Below the pieces are notes generated by a model, which was not told the DNA's origin, made no database searches, and worked only from the letters and a program-made list of their open reading frames with translations. Shown here in pieces: positions 1 through 11,382 of a stretch of DNA of 64,000 nt. The stretch is taken from contig JALGQZ010000011.1 of the NCBI GenBank assembly GCA_023105745.1, forward strand, positions 16,929,475 through 16,993,474, given 5' to 3'. The translations under genes and the position numbers were made by a program. Origin of the DNA: Austropuccinia psidii. Its lineage: Eukaryota; Basidiomycota; Pucciniomycetes; Pucciniales; Sphaerophragmiaceae. Each line of letters starts with the position of its first letter. Positions within the stretch are counted from its first letter, which is position 1.

Positions 1-686
1 TTTTGTTGACAGGGATCTGAATTTGGTAAAATAACTCCATGGGGTATTCTAAAAATTCAAATAAAGTTTATGATTTTTAAAAAGAAAGCAAAGAATATTC
101 TTCCACATATTAACAAAAGTCTTGATTGACCTGAAAGAGATATTGAAATCACTGATCCAATGGAATAAAGTAATGTTGTATTTTTTTGTATCTTTTGTGG
201 GCCTTTAGTACTTATCATTCTTTGATTGATTTTTTTTGATACTCTAGGTTGTGTAATAATATTCTCAAAATCAATGATCCAATAGAAATCGGACAAAATT
301 ACAATAGTTTTTATTTGAAAAAAATGTGTATTACCTACGACCTAAATGGATTTGATTAAAGAAATTATTAATTGCCTGTTAAACCAGAAAAAGTTCAATT
401 TTTGGCCACTAATCCTTTTTGGGAACTGAAGTTTCTGATTTTATTTGAACACTTACATCTATAAGTCAACTGGAGAAAACTTGGATGCTGTCAAATTTGA
501 AGGTGGCCATTGCAATATAATATGATGGAGTTTTGAGAAGGTTTCCTAATGAGAAGCTCAATTACTTGATTTTAATTCCATTAATATCCTTTTATTTTGA
601 TGGATTAATTACCCATTATGGGTCAAAGATGGCTTATCAGTTGAAAAAAATTAAATGCAAAATATTCTCAGTTAACTTAATCTCAT
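1..686. other. AT-rich DNA, no recognisable gene
   Basis: No convincing coding frame, RNA gene or repeat was recognised. The only open frame over 60 codons is a short minus-strand one (57-296) with low-complexity composition and no domain. It lies just left of an old solo LTR. Confidence 0.6.
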
Positions 687-2372
687 TGTGACTCTTAGAA
701 GTATTTTAATATACCCAAAATACCACAAATTGAAGCATAATTAATGAATGAAGATGAAATAATCTTTTTTTGATTATTAAGATAAATTTTATCATAAAAT
801 TATAGTCAAAGCTACATCATCAATTAATCAATTAAAATTCTTTTAATTAAAGAAATATTGTTTCACTTGCAAAATGAAAGTGAAAATAAAAATTCAAAAC
901 ATATTTCAAATATAAAATATTTTCTGAAATGAAGTTAGTGAAACTTATTATTGTTTTTTTCCAAAAAGAGAACTTATTAATTCTATTTCACCATTTAATT
1001 ACCCACGGAATTCTAGATTGAATAAACTTGGAATGAAAATTCTGTCACTCAACTCCAAGTAAGCTTAAATCAAGTTTGAACCTGAAAGAATCAAGCTTTA
1101 ATTTGATCCATATCACATATGGTGTTATCCATAATTTTTGTGTAAAGAATTAGGTTTGTTGTGTATTTTGAAAGCTATGATATATTAAATTGTAGAAATT
1201 TGAAGGTGTATCAAAAAATTGAACTTTACATTGAATATTATTCATTAATAATTGAAGTTGTGTAATGGAATCTTACAATTCAATTTATATATGTAAAAAT
1301 TCAAGAATAGTAAATGTGCAGTAATTCAATAAAAATTGATTAAAAATATTGAATTGTGAGAGGGAAAGAAAATCATGAAACCAAGTGTTCCAGAATACCC
1401 TAAAAAACTTTCTGCAAAGCTTAGGATGTCAAAATATACAAATAAGTTTATTAATTTTGGCCTGGAATTCAGTCACAGGGTCTATGACTCAATTAATGAT
1501 AAGGTTTTAATTCCAACCAGGGAAGATTCAGATTTTTCCAAGAGGGAAAAAGAAAAATTAGGTTAAAACTTTCACCAAAAGATCTTTAACTTTTTTGAAG
1601 TGTATTTACACTCATTATGAGCTGTTTTGAAAGCTCAAAACCAACTATCACTATAGTAATAGCTTGTATATAGCACTAAAGGGGGTCAAAAACAGGGTTC
1701 AATTATTCCATAACTGGGATTCATGTTTTTACTTTTTAGAAACCAATTTCTAGAGAAAGGTTTAAATTTTTAAGAAATAAAATGTGAATGTATACAGGAA
1801 TGTCTTTTTGGCCCATCTTTCATTTTCATAATGGAATATTTTTCTTTTGAAATTGGTTTGAGATTTTTTAAACAAATCAATAGAGGATGAATACCACAAC
1901 TTTTTGAACCATTTAAAGGAGTAATTATAAACATATTTATTAACTATTTATAATATTTTGATCCTTGAACCACCCCAAAGGTCAACTAAAGCATCTTGTA
2001 TCACTGTTATCTTTGTTAATTTGTTTCCAAATTTATTTTTGTCACTTTTGGGTGTGTTTTTTATTCAATATTCCTTTTAGGGATTTTTCTCTCATATAAA
2101 TTGCCTTCATTTCTTTGGTCAGTTAGTTGCAATTGACATTTCTGTTGAAGAAATCCCTATTTTAGCCTTAAATATTCCTTTTACAGTATTTTTGGGAAAA
2201 TTATCTATCTTTATACTATTATTCTGAATATTAATAAGCTTAAACAAAGTATTTTTAAATTTTCCCTTTTCAAAAACTCAAAATTACTATTTTTCTATAT
2301 TTCAGCTTAAAAAAATATCTAGAAAAGGAAAGCTACTCATTTATAATCAAATATTAATATCTAAATCTTACA
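687..2372 (+). mobile_element. Decayed Gy-A-type solo LTR, opposite orientation
   Basis: The reverse complement of the Gy-A LTR (11383-13213) can be followed along this stretch. It starts TGTGACTCTTAGAAG (Gy-A: TGTGAGCCTTAGAGG). In the middle it carries the GGCCTGGAATTCAGTCACAG block, and it ends in ATCTTACA (Gy-A: CACCTTACA). Length is about 1.69 kb against 1.83 kb for the intact LTR. No primer-binding site follows and no clear target duplication is visible, so it is an old solo LTR or one end of a lost element. A 63-codon open frame at 1375-1566 falls inside it and is not a gene. Confidence 0.8.
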
Positions 2373-2992
2373 GGAAGATATTTTGGAAAATTGCCACATG
2401 TAAATTCAATATAAATCTTTAAAAAAGGAATTATTGAAGTTTTAATTTGGGAAACCCGAAAAATTCCCTTAATTTCTTCAATTTCTGTTTTTGGGACAAA
2501 ATTGGTAAAATTGGCCAATTTTTCCAACTTCATTTTTTTAAGGAAAAAATTATAAAAAATTGATTCAATTATTGATTTATAGCTTATCACTTTTCAAAGG
2601 AGTTTCTCTGTGGGGAAAGAAAACCTGAAAAAAACTGCATTAAAACAAACTTCTATCTATATTTCTTTACTCCTGTAAAAGTTTTCTTTTTTGAAATCAG
2701 GACCAAATAAGAATTCTTTGAAAATATTGTGGTAGAAATCTTGGTAAATGAGATGTAAAAAAATGAGTTATTGATATTCATTTTATGAATTTTAAATGTA
2801 GTTGGAATTAAAAATTGCTCCTGAGGGAATTTGGGGCTAAATAAATACAAACAGAATTTTTTATAAGAGTAAGGGTTTTTTGGCTTAAAATTAAATCCAG
2901 AGGAGCTCAACTGTTAAGAGGCTTACCAAAATCACCATGAGGAAAATTCCTACACCTGACAACAGGTGTTGCATTTGGAAATTAGCTTGGAC
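2373..2992. other. AT-rich flank of the nested insertion
   Basis: No gene was recognised. About 45 bases near 2932-2980, including the imperfect palindrome ACACCTGACAACAGGTGT, recur inverted near 40812-40870. Without the 34-kb insertion this flank would read directly into 36993 onward. Confidence 0.5.
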
Positions 2993-2997
2993 CCATC

Positions 2998-5131
2998 TTC
3001 AAGGTTTGTCTATGAAACTCTTGATAATAGTAACAAATATCAAGAGTACTGTGACTGTCCTCAGTAGAAAATATAATATAATTAAATATTATAACCACAA
3101 ATTTATATAATTATTTTAATAATTATATATGAAGAAATAAATTCAATTATTATTAAGGGATTCAATAATGAGAAACCTATTAATGATTATAATAAATTAT
3201 AATTATTCTATTATTGTTGAAGTCACTGACAGTTATAACAAGAATAAGTGTAAAGCTCTTAATGAGACCAATAAATGTGGAAAATCTTAATATTTATCTA
3301 CTTATATATATAAGAATATTATTTATAAAAGCAATTATCACATTCACTGTGTAGAGATAATTCTTATAGAAAAATTCTATAAAAAAACTATTACTAGGTA
3401 AAAAGTATAGAACTTTAAAGAAAACTTACTGTTAATATTTATTTAATATAACAAGTCAAACAGCAACATTCATTATATTAAATAATGATTATAAGCTTAA
3501 GACACTCCAAAAATCAATATTTTGAAAGATAAAACAACTTTTTATGATAAAAGATATGATTAAAGAGTTTTTAAGAAGAATTTGTGGATTTTAAAAGATA
3601 TTCAAGAAAATAATTTCATATAATAAAATATATTATTGGTGATTAAAAGAATAATTTGAATTCTATGATTTCAATTATTTAATTTTTTGAATTAATGAAG
3701 AATAAAAGAACTTAAGAATTATTTTAATGATAAGATTTTATATTTAATAAACCTTTACCTGTTTAAATGTCTAATATGATTGGAATGATGATTAGTGATG
3801 GACAAGAACAGTGATTAATATACTCCTTTCATGTCTACAGAGAGGCTCTCATAGTTTATATTGGATATAGAGGGCTTTCTCAGATCAAAACTGCAAAACC
3901 ATACTTAAAAATAAGGTTCCTAACTTAAGGTAACTTATGTTTAAATCAAATTTAAAGTGACCAATGTTATTCTTAGCTCTAAGTAACTTTAATCCTCTTT
4001 TGAATAAATTATTTTAAGCTTTGATATAAATTAGGTTTATCTAAATTAAATTTCATCATATGAACAACTCAATTTTTGATTAATTTTTGGAGAAATCTTA
4101 ATTTCCTTCAAGTATAATTAAAAGAGTAAATTTCCAGGATAATTACCAATAAAACCTGTTTATAAAGGATACTTGAAATTTAATTTATACACATAAAACA
4201 TTAATTTGTAAGCTGTGTGAAAAATTCAATAAAAGCCATTAAGACTTGTATTTTTAATGAATTTATGAAGTTATTGCTATTTTTCCACGTACAATAGCAA
4301 TAAACACCAAAAATTAGCTTTTGATGAGGTTTTAATGATTGTAACTTCAAAATTTGAAGCTTATTTAAGCTTTGACAGTTCTTAAAACCTTAATTTCAAG
4401 CTTGCATAATTGGTTTTACCCTTTGGCAGCCTGAAATTCCGGTCTAATTTGGGATAAAACCAGTTTAAACTTTAATGTTGGATCAAATTCTAATCTTAAA
4501 GCTTAAATAAGGTTGAAAATCCCCCAATACAGGTGGACAACCTCAATTGAATCCTTGCAGATCCAAAAAGCTGGGTAACCAAGCTCTGTTTGGTCTTTTT
4601 CTTTTGTCCCACCTTTCTTCCTGGATTTTTCTCTTTTATTTAAATTCATATTATGGCCTTAAAACCCTTTAAATTGAGCTCACACAGGATTTACATTCTT
4701 TATGGAAAATCCTTAGCCAATTCAGTAACTATACACAACACCTTAATTTTAACTAAAATTTTGGTATGTTTGCATAAACCTTATGCAACTCTAAATTTAA
4801 GCTTATTTAAGCTTAAATTTAATAATTTTAAAAAAAATTAAAAAAACTTTAAAAAAATTGCAATTTTACTGTGAGATTCTTGAGTCTTCTAATAATTTAA
4901 GAAATATTCATTTTTGGGTATAACACCCTATGGGTCTACCCTAGGTTATTTTTGGAGCGGAATCCAAAAATGACATAATAACTATAGCTTTGTTTATCAA
5001 AAAAAGTTATACTTATTTTCTGTTATTTTTTATTTCAAATTCAGTTTATAAGTCTGTTTAAGACTAAACCAACTGTGTATAATGTTAATTGTGGCCTTAT
5101 GGGTATGTCACACATACCTCACAGGCTCACA
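2998..5131 (-). repeat. Gy-C 3' LTR
   Basis: About 2.13 kb, homologous from end to end to 22895-24344 plus 36279-36987. The outer terminus has decayed from TGTAAGG to TTCAAGG. The inner terminus is GGCTCACA, next to a polypurine tract on the minus strand. Compared with the 5' LTR it lacks about 35 bases near 4066, where the 5' copy has two AACTCAA-type blocks, consistent with a slippage deletion. It holds a hairpin at 4272-4302. The open frame at 4653-4841 has no protein match. Confidence 0.88.
4272..4302. repeat. LTR hairpin (3' LTR copy, one mismatch)
   Basis: TATTGCTATTTT, a loop TCCACGT, then ACAATAGCAATA. It is a 12-bp stem with one mispair. The 5' LTR copy (24201-24231) is a perfect stem with the same loop. 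Confidence 0.7.
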
Positions 5132-5150
5132 TTCCCTACCACGAAAAAAA
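5132..5150 (-). other. Gy-C polypurine tract
   Basis: Read on the minus strand this is an A/G-rich run (TTTTTTTCGTGGTAGGGAA) directly before the LTR start TGTGAGCC. This is the expected place for the plus-strand DNA primer of an LTR retrotransposon. Two non-purine interruptions suggest decay. Confidence 0.7.
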
Positions 5151-5266
5151 TTGTACTACAATTTTCACTTAGTAGTTTACCCCAAATTTATTTGGGGGTT
5201 ATAATCCACTGTCCAACCTCTCTACTTTTACTTATTTAAGTATGTAAAGCACACAATTCAAACTTA

Positions 5267-5684
5267 TTATTGAGGAATTAGTCTTCTCTCATTTCTGAAA
5301 CTTCTGAGAAGCTTTTGGGGATAAGGTACTATACTTTCTGAAAGAGAATCATCTTCATGTTGTGGGTTTCTGTACCTGACTAAGTATTCTCTTTCAATTA
5401 TTACCCTAAGTCTCCTTTCTTTTGAGACTTTTAGTACCTTTTTTATCTTCACTTTGATCAAGTAGTGGTACTTCTAAGGGTTTTCTATTTCTCAAATAAA
5501 ATAATTCCTTATCACTTGAAGTGTAATTCCTTAAAAGACTGACAGTGAAAGTTGGATGTTTGTTTTCCAATTCTCCTGAAAGTTCTACTTGTACTGAATT
5601 TTTGCCATGAAGGGCTTTAATAATAATTGGTTTTGCAAAGGAATCCTTTAATCTCTTTGGGTATTTAACATTATTTAAGTTCAA
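5267..5684 (-). pseudogene. Gy-C integrase C-terminus and chromodomain
   Basis: Two overlapping minus-strand frames (5684-5406 and 5461-5267) carry the end of a chromovirus polyprotein. The first has the integrase C-terminal beta-barrel (KDSFAKPIIIKALHGKN, HPTFTVSLL). The second has a chromodomain-like tail with EYLVRYRNP, HEDDSLSES and KLLRSFRNERR. The aromatic Trp expected in 'EDxWL' is Ser here. Chromodomains of this class are thought to direct integration to chosen chromatin. A frameshift around 5406-5461 separates the two parts. The Gy-A copy at 13237-13491 has the same order. Confidence 0.82.
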
Positions 5685-5786
5685 TGTTGAAACTAGTATT
5701 AAATCCCCTACTTTGAACTCTGGGGTTTTATGACTTTTATTGCACTTTGGTTTAGCATATTCAAAGGCATCATTAATGCTTTGACT

Positions 5787-6281
5787 TTAGTTATGCCTCA
5801 CTTTATCAAGAAATAACTTAAAGCTTGGAGTAGTTGGATGAACATCAACTAAATCTTTCTTCAAAGTATCAACTGGAAGTTTAGGGTTCCATGCTTTTTC
5901 CAACATTGAAGGAGTCTTGCCTGTTGAAGCATGGATTGAAGTCTTGGAGGCTAATTCCAATGCTAGTATAAGTTTACACCAGTTATGAGTAAAGACATCA
6001 GAATATTTAAGCTCCAGGCCATAAGCACAAAATATTGTTATCATATCTTCAACGGTCTGAATCATTCTTTCTGCTAATCCATCAGTTTGTGGATGGTAAG
6101 CTGTTGAGAAAGATATTTTTGTACCCAAAAGCTGATGTAAATTTGTCCATAAGGCTGATGTAAATTTTTGGTCTTTATCACTAATGATATTTTTAAAGAG
6201 ACCAGTATGAGATACTTCTGTATTCCAAATTAAAAGAGCTGTATCCATAGCTGTGTCATCTCCATGACATGGTAGAAACAT
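5787..6281 (-). pseudogene. Gy-C integrase catalytic core
   Basis: A 164-codon frame holds the second half of an rve integrase core. Asp35 lies in NIISDKDQKF and Glu71 in [13 protein letters not shown], with 35 residues between them as expected for DD35E. The first catalytic Asp lies upstream in another frame (HMD, just before the stop near 6358), so the domain is split. Downstream residues match the Gy-A integrase closely (TPSMLEKAWNPKLP). Between 6282 and 6358 a VTFLPPGG-like stretch is present but broken by a stop and frame change. Confidence 0.85.
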
Positions 6282-6358
6282 TGGAGGTTTGATGTACCTG
6301 TCTACAATAACAAGACATGCATTGTAGCTTTTTCACCACCAGGTGGTAAGAAAGTTAC

Positions 6359-6667
6359 TCAATCCATATGAGCCACTTCCCATGGGGTACTTGGTTCCTG
6401 GAAATGAATCATTAAACCAAATCTTTTACCAGTATCCTTATTGGCCTTCTGAAACCTGTCACAACTGTTACAGTACTCAATGAAATCTTTTCTCCAAAAT
6501 GGCCACCAAGAACATGTCTTAATTCTCTCCATTGGTCTGTCTTCAAACAGATTTCTAGAATAGATGTTGTCATGGCACTCTAGTAATATTGTTTTAATTA
6601 AAATTCTACTACATAAGACCATTCCACATGTGTGTTTAGACCTATGATATAAGATACCATCAAACAA
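6359..6667 (-). pseudogene. Gy-C integrase zinc-binding domain
   Basis: The frame carries the HHCC-type integrase N-terminal domain: ECHDNIYSRNL, then WWPFWRKDFIEYCNSCDRFQKA. The second His of the zinc site is Asn here (Gy-A has SGHLSED), and the CxxC pair is retained. The frame ends at HMD followed by TGA, where Gy-A reads [10 protein letters not shown] Trp codon has therefore become a stop and cuts off the catalytic core. Confidence 0.83.
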
Positions 6668-6814
6668 ATGAAATCTTCCATTTTCATATGATTATTTACA
6701 TATATCATCCAAAGAATTAGCTAAAGCTGCATCTTTGAAATCTTTTTCAAGTAGAGAAGTAAGAGTATGGAAATTCTTATCTTTCCTATAGCTTTTTCTA
6801 ACTTCTTCAAAGAA

Positions 6815-7381
6815 TTATTTTCCCACATCTGTGATGTTAATTACTTCAATTGGAATTTGAGGTTCTGCATTTGCAGGAACATATGCAGGATTATTGGGTG
6901 TATTGGGTAGCTCCCATCTACTCAAGCCATCAGAATTCTTGTGAATATTTCCAGCTTTATGTACTATGGTCATATTGCCTCTATACTCTTGTATAGAAAT
7001 ATGCCATCTTAACATGTGTCTGTTAGGTGTTTTCATGTTGAGAAGTGATTTCACTGCATTACAATAAGTAATGACTTCAAAAACACTATCATCAAGATAA
7101 TAATGTAGTTTTTCCAAAGCCCAAACAAGGAAAAGGCACTCCATTTGGCTTTCTCCATACCTGGCCTCTGTAGGTTTAATTTGTCTGGAAATAAAACAAA
7201 CTGGACCTTCATAAGGCTTGTCATTGACAATTTGAACTTGATGAAGAGCTGCAACTAACCCTTCACCACATGCATCAATATACAGCTTGAAAGGAAGTTT
7301 CCAGTCTGGCATCAATAAAAATGGTGCATTGGTTAAGGCAGACTTGATTTTATCATATGCTTGAATGCTTTCTTGTGTCAT
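6815..7381 (-). pseudogene. Gy-C RNase H and connection domain
   Basis: The frame has the gypsy RNase H signature: YIDA (Asp36), QMEC (Glu81), ITYC where ITDC is expected (Tyr106), and NSDGLSR (Asp151). The third catalytic Asp has therefore become Tyr, a GAT/GAC-to-TAT change. [19 protein letters not shown] is typical of the family. The linker to integrase ends at a stop at 6815. A single frame covers the whole domain, so decay here is by substitution rather than indel. Confidence 0.87.
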
Positions 7382-7489
7382 TTCAAAGACAGGTTGTTGG
7401 TCACAAATTCTGTACAGTTATCTGGCATGGATTGCAGAATCTTTGAATTGTTGCCTATAATAACTGGAAAACCCTAAAAAAGACATCAT

Positions 7490-8119
7490 TTATTTCTTGT
7501 TCTGGGGTATTGGTTTCTGTAAGACTGCAGCCAATTTGGTTTTATCAACACCAAGGCTTAGTCCTGAAACTACATGTCCCAGACCTTTCAACTCATGAAA
7601 TCCAAAATTGCATTTTTTGAGTGATATTTTCTTTTTAACTTCAATAATCTTCTTAAGTACTAATGAAAGTCTCTCTAAATGCAATTCCCAGGTTTCTGAA
7701 CAAATAATAATGTAATAAATATAAAGTATTAACCACCCCTCTGATAATTCATGTGGGAAAATGGTATTCATCATTCTGTGATAATGAGAGGGCACATTTC
7801 TAATCCCAAAAGGAATCTTTAAGTATTCATAAATTCCACAATGAGAAATAATTCTCAAAAATTTCCTAGCATGAGGTGTCAAAAAATTCTGGTGGAAACC
7901 TTTAAGGGAATCCATAGAAGTGATGAATCTTGCTTGAGATGATTGAGTTAAATTCTCATGTATTCTAGAAATTGGGTACCTATCTGGAATAGTATAGGTA
8001 TTAAATGCTCTAAGATCACCAACCATCCTTGATTTATCATTATTCCAAGTAATTATTACAGGGGTTGTGACTTCTACTTCCTCATTGTGTCCAACTTTTC
8101 TAAGAACTCCCAGTTTCAT
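7490..8119 (-). pseudogene. Gy-C reverse transcriptase
   Basis: Palm and fingers of a Ty3/gypsy reverse transcriptase. The first catalytic Asp is kept (FITSMDSLKGFHQ, Asp70). The YIDD box has become YIYY (residues 133-136), and both changes are GAT to TAT. The template grip IPFGIRNVPSHY and the thumb LKGLGHVVSGLSLG are present. The frame stops where Gy-A reads NKKEIQSFLGF: here GAA has become TAA. A frameshift around 8120-8140 separates it from the protease frame. This copy cannot polymerise DNA. Confidence 0.88.
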
Positions 8120-8139
8120 AAGCTCATTTATATGAGATT

Positions 8140-8928
8140 CTAATGCTTCTCTAGCTCTAGGCTAACTGGGTAAGCTGGTCTTCTCAATAGTGGAGGGTCA
8201 AGTCCTTCCACATTAAGAATAATGTCCACTTCATGGCCTTTGATAGCTCCAAGTGGCTCATTATGAGAAGAAAAGGCTTTGCTGTATTGAAATAAAACTT
8301 CACTAAGCTCTTCCTTCATCTCCAATGTTAATTCAGGGCTAATTTGTGCTTCAATTAATTGATCTGACACAAATTTTTCCTTATTAAAATCCCTGACTTG
8401 TCTGATGAAAGTTATTTCTTTCTTTTCTAGAGTAAAAGCAAATTTTTGTCTTTTATTTTCCCCTATAGTGAAATATCTGTCTTTATAATTTTTAATATCA
8501 ATACCATAAATATTAAGATAATCATTTGCAAGTATAAAATTGTGTGAAGTGCAGTTATTCATAACAACAAACTCAACAGTCAGTTCGATACTTCCTGCAG
8601 GGTCAGAAATTATCATTTCTTCTTCAAGAATGCTTAAAGGGTGCATATTTTGTCTAGCACTTCTGAGCTTTATAAATTCAATTGGCATTAATTGGTCTTT
8701 CCAATTGTTATAAATTTTGTCAAGATAATTCTTCCCAACACAAGTGCAGAAAGCCCCTGAATCAAGATGTATCTTGGCTTCTTGGTTGTTTATCACAATA
8801 TTGGTGATGCAAGATGATGCAGCTGTATGACCTTTACCTCTGGCAGGTTTGGTTCTTTCAATTTTAGAATCTTGCACATGTATGAGATCCATACATTCAT
8901 CAATGTACTGTGGTAAGTGAGTATTCAC
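8140..8928 (-). pseudogene. Gy-C aspartic protease and reverse transcriptase N-terminus
   Basis: A 262-codon frame. The retropepsin active site is IHLDSGAFCTCVG (Asp56), followed by TVEFVVMNN and FILANDYLNIYGIDI, the second half of the protease fold. The remainder is the linker and the start of reverse transcriptase (EPLGAIKGHEVDIILNVEG, PPLLRRPAYP). The protease active site is intact in Gy-C, whereas Gy-A has LDPG. The frame ends just before the reverse transcriptase fingers because of a frameshift near 8135. Confidence 0.87.
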
Positions 8929-9032
8929 TTCTGTGACTTCAAAGGAAAAATTAATGTTTTCTATACTGAGTTTATATGTTAGTTCTTCTTCTTCAAAAAG
9001 CTCTATATCTCATTGATGCTTGTCTTTTTTAG

Positions 9033-9074
9033 ACAAGTATTGGCCAAATGAGATGTACTTCCACATTTATGACA
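9033..9074 (-). pseudogene. Gy-C Gag zinc knuckle (CCHC)
   Basis: A 14-residue knuckle, CHKCGSTSHLANTC, fits C-x2-C-x4-H-x4-C exactly. It would bind RNA during packaging. It sits in a short open stretch between the capsid frame and the protease frame. The same site in Gy-A has lost both first cysteines. Confidence 0.82.
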
Positions 9075-9126
9075 TTTCAAAGGGGCTCTGTCTTGTGGCT
9101 TATTTTGTCTTGAAATTGGTCTCCCA

Positions 9127-9690
9127 CTAGTTTTTGTCTATTGGGGTTTTATTCCAATTTCTACCAATTCTTGTTCTGGTAGTGATGTCTTCCATGTCAT
9201 TGATATAATATTCTGCATAGCAAGGCTCAATACATCTGCTTCTTATAGCATTCTCAAGATCACCAACACACTTCCTTAATATCTTTTTATGTGCCATTGT
9301 TCCAGACATATCAGGATGAAGGGCAGTTAATCTGTCCTTTTGTTTAGGAAACCAGGACATGGGCCTGCTCCTCTCAATATTAAAAATGGCTTCTTCAAAA
9401 GAATTTTCCATTCTCAATCTGCAGGTTTCATTTGCCCATTTGAAAATGATTTGTTCTTTCCACCAAGGCCAAGAGTGTTTACCATGGTCTTGTCTAATTT
9501 TATAATACCATGTCTTTGCTGTTTTGGTAAATAATGAGTGTAATCTGGCACTTATGTATTCATCTGGTATGTTAAAATATTTTTTAAACATATCAATTTT
9601 TTTTCATAAATTACATGTGATTATATTCTCCTTCACCACTGAAGGTTGGCCATTCCTCTAATCTGGTAATATCCTTAAAATTGCAGGTAT
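9127..9690 (-). pseudogene. Gy-C Gag capsid domain
   Basis: The main frame (9127-9591) matches the Gy-A capsid residue by residue: SARLHSLFTKTAKTWYYKIR, WPWWKEQIIFKWANET, RPMSWFPKQKDRLTALHPD and KILRKCVGDLE. The domain start, EEWPTFSGEGEYNHM, lies upstream at about 9610-9670 and is separated by stops and a frame change. This is the retrotransposon gag/capsid domain that builds the particle shell. An opposite-strand frame at 9340-9534 is a shadow. Confidence 0.83.
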
Positions 9691-9693
9691 CCT

Positions 9694-10050
9694 TCACCTC
9701 TGCATTGCTTGAAATTGTATGATGTAAGTAATTCTAAAGTGCAACATCTTTCTATCAAGAATTGCTGTGGATTGCCTTAGCAATTTATTCTTCAGTGATA
9801 TATTATGAATACTTGATTGAATGTTTTCTTTCAATTCAAGTCTTTCTTTATCACTTTTTTCCAATTGTTCTTGGAAAAGAGCTGCATTGTGACCAGTTGA
9901 ATTTTCCAAGTTTTGCACTTGTATTCTTAAGTCTTTTAATTTATTTGTAATAAAATATATAGAATCATCATCTGGTTTATTGAGCAAGGTGACTTCTAAC
10001 TCGATTCTCTCACAAATATGTGTTAAAGACAAAATATTGTCTTTATTCAC
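9694..10050 (-). pseudogene. Gy-C Gag coiled-coil segment
   Basis: A 118-codon frame rich in Leu, Glu, Lys and Asn with heptad-like spacing (KDLRIQVQNLENSTGHN, QEQLEKSDKERLELKENIQ). It stands in the same place as the Gy-A coiled coil at 17909-18500, between the basic N-terminal region and the capsid. It probably mediates Gag self-association, but no exact family is recognised. The stretch up to 10210 continues the region in broken frames to the Gy-A insertion point. Confidence 0.65.
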
Positions 10051-10215
10051 ACTTTCTAGACGAGTAATGTTCTTTTGTGACTATTTTACTTGTAAAACAT
10101 CTCTACCCAACTTCTGTTTGATATACTCAAAATTGCTGAAATTTTCTAAATTTCTTTATTAAAAGCTTCAAAATGGGCTACAATATTTACAAGGTCTATT
10201 ACTTTGCAAAAGATT

Positions 10216-10796
10216 TGTAAGGTGTGGATATGAAACTTTGATTAAAAATCAAGTACTTTTCCTGTCCTCAAAATTTGTATAAGGTAAAAAATCAATTAAA
10301 AATAGTAAGAAATATTATTTTTAAGAGAAGACACACCAATTTTATTGTTTATAACTTTATTAGTATAAAACAATAGTATTATAAAGATTTATTTTTTTAC
10401 CAACAATAAAAATTTATCCAAAAATACTCTACAAGAGATATTTAAAGCTACAAAAGAAATTTCTTCAAGAGTGATTTCAATTGGAATTAATTGAACAAAG
10501 AACTGCAAGCAATTAATTAAAGAACAAAGTCTTTAAAAAGAATATTAAAGAGAAAACACACCCAAAAGTGACCAGAGTGAATTTGGAAACAAAGTGACAA
10601 CATTTACAGTGATAAAAGATGCTTTGATTCACTTTTGGGGTGGTTCAGGGGTAAAAAAGATTATAAAAGTTACAAACAATGATTATAATGATTTTTTCAC
10701 GTGGTTAAAAGGTTTAAAATGATTTAAGAAAGGTGGTTGGAATATTTTATTGATTGGTTTAACAGTGTTTAAACTAATTATAAAAGTTTGGAAGTC
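10216..10796 (-). repeat. Gy-A third LTR, truncated
   Basis: About 581 bp matching the left part of the LTR at 11383 onward, starting TGTAAGGTGTGG directly after the AGATT duplication. Similarity stops at ATTATAAAAG. The next bases (TTTGGAAGTCATC) are internal gag sequence, as at 19036. The junction shares no more than one or two bases, so the deletion was close to blunt. Confidence 0.85.
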
Positions 10797-11382
10797 ATCA
10801 ACTGACCCTTTTCCTTCTGTACCTGATTGGCCTCTGCCATAATCACGTCTATTACCTTTCTGGGAGCTGCTTGAGAGGTTATAGCTGGCTCATGATCTGG
10901 TTGAAGGCATAATTATGGTTAAAAAAGGCTTAAAATAGTAATTTTACGTCAAAAAACTTACTATTGGCAAAATCTTTGGCTTTCTGAAGAGTATTACTTA
11001 TTTCCAAGTTGACTAATTCAGAAGAAATTGGCTCTGGTTGAATATTCTGAGTCACAATAATAGTACTATTATGATCAGAATTAACAGTACTGGCAGGAAT
11101 AATGCTGATTACTGTTGAGGCTGTTTCAATGTTTTCTTGTCTTACCACGTTTTCAGACACTAAAATTGATGAAAAAACCAATTATTTAAGTAAAAAAAGA
11201 ATATTTCAAAAAGTAAATTAAAATGTAAGCCTCACTTATAATATTAAAGAAAATATTTTTTTATTGATTTGTTGAATTATAAGTATTTTTTATATGTTTT
11301 TAAATTTTTCAATATAAGAAAAAAGACTTAAAAAGAGTAAGAAAATATGTCACAGGTAAAATATCACGGCTGGGCCCCCAAA
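10797..11382 (-). pseudogene. Gy-A truncated internal region (second leader and gag start)
   Basis: Nearly identical to 19035-19631. It keeps the primer-binding site (11363-11380), an exon on the minus strand from 11159 down to 10962 that begins SENVVRQEN, the 65-bp intron (10897-10961) and the start of the next exon. The exon lacks the stop that interrupts the other copy (NTLQKAKDF here against NTL-stop there). Everything downstream of roughly the first 25 codons of the second exon is deleted. Confidence 0.78.
10897..10961 (-). other. Predicted intron in Gy-A gag leader (copy 1)
   Basis: On the minus strand the donor is GTAAGT and the acceptor TTCAACCAG, length 65 bp, with a TTTAACC-type branch candidate. 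Joining the exons keeps one reading frame: the codon AAT is formed across the junction and continues into HEPAITSQAAPRKVIDVIMA. Both Gy-A copies have an intron of the same length at the same position. Confidence 0.65.

Noticed and set aside
1375..1566. 63-codon plus-strand frame beginning MKPSVPEYPKKL
   Set aside because: It lies inside a decayed Gy-A-type LTR and corresponds to non-coding LTR sequence in the intact copies.
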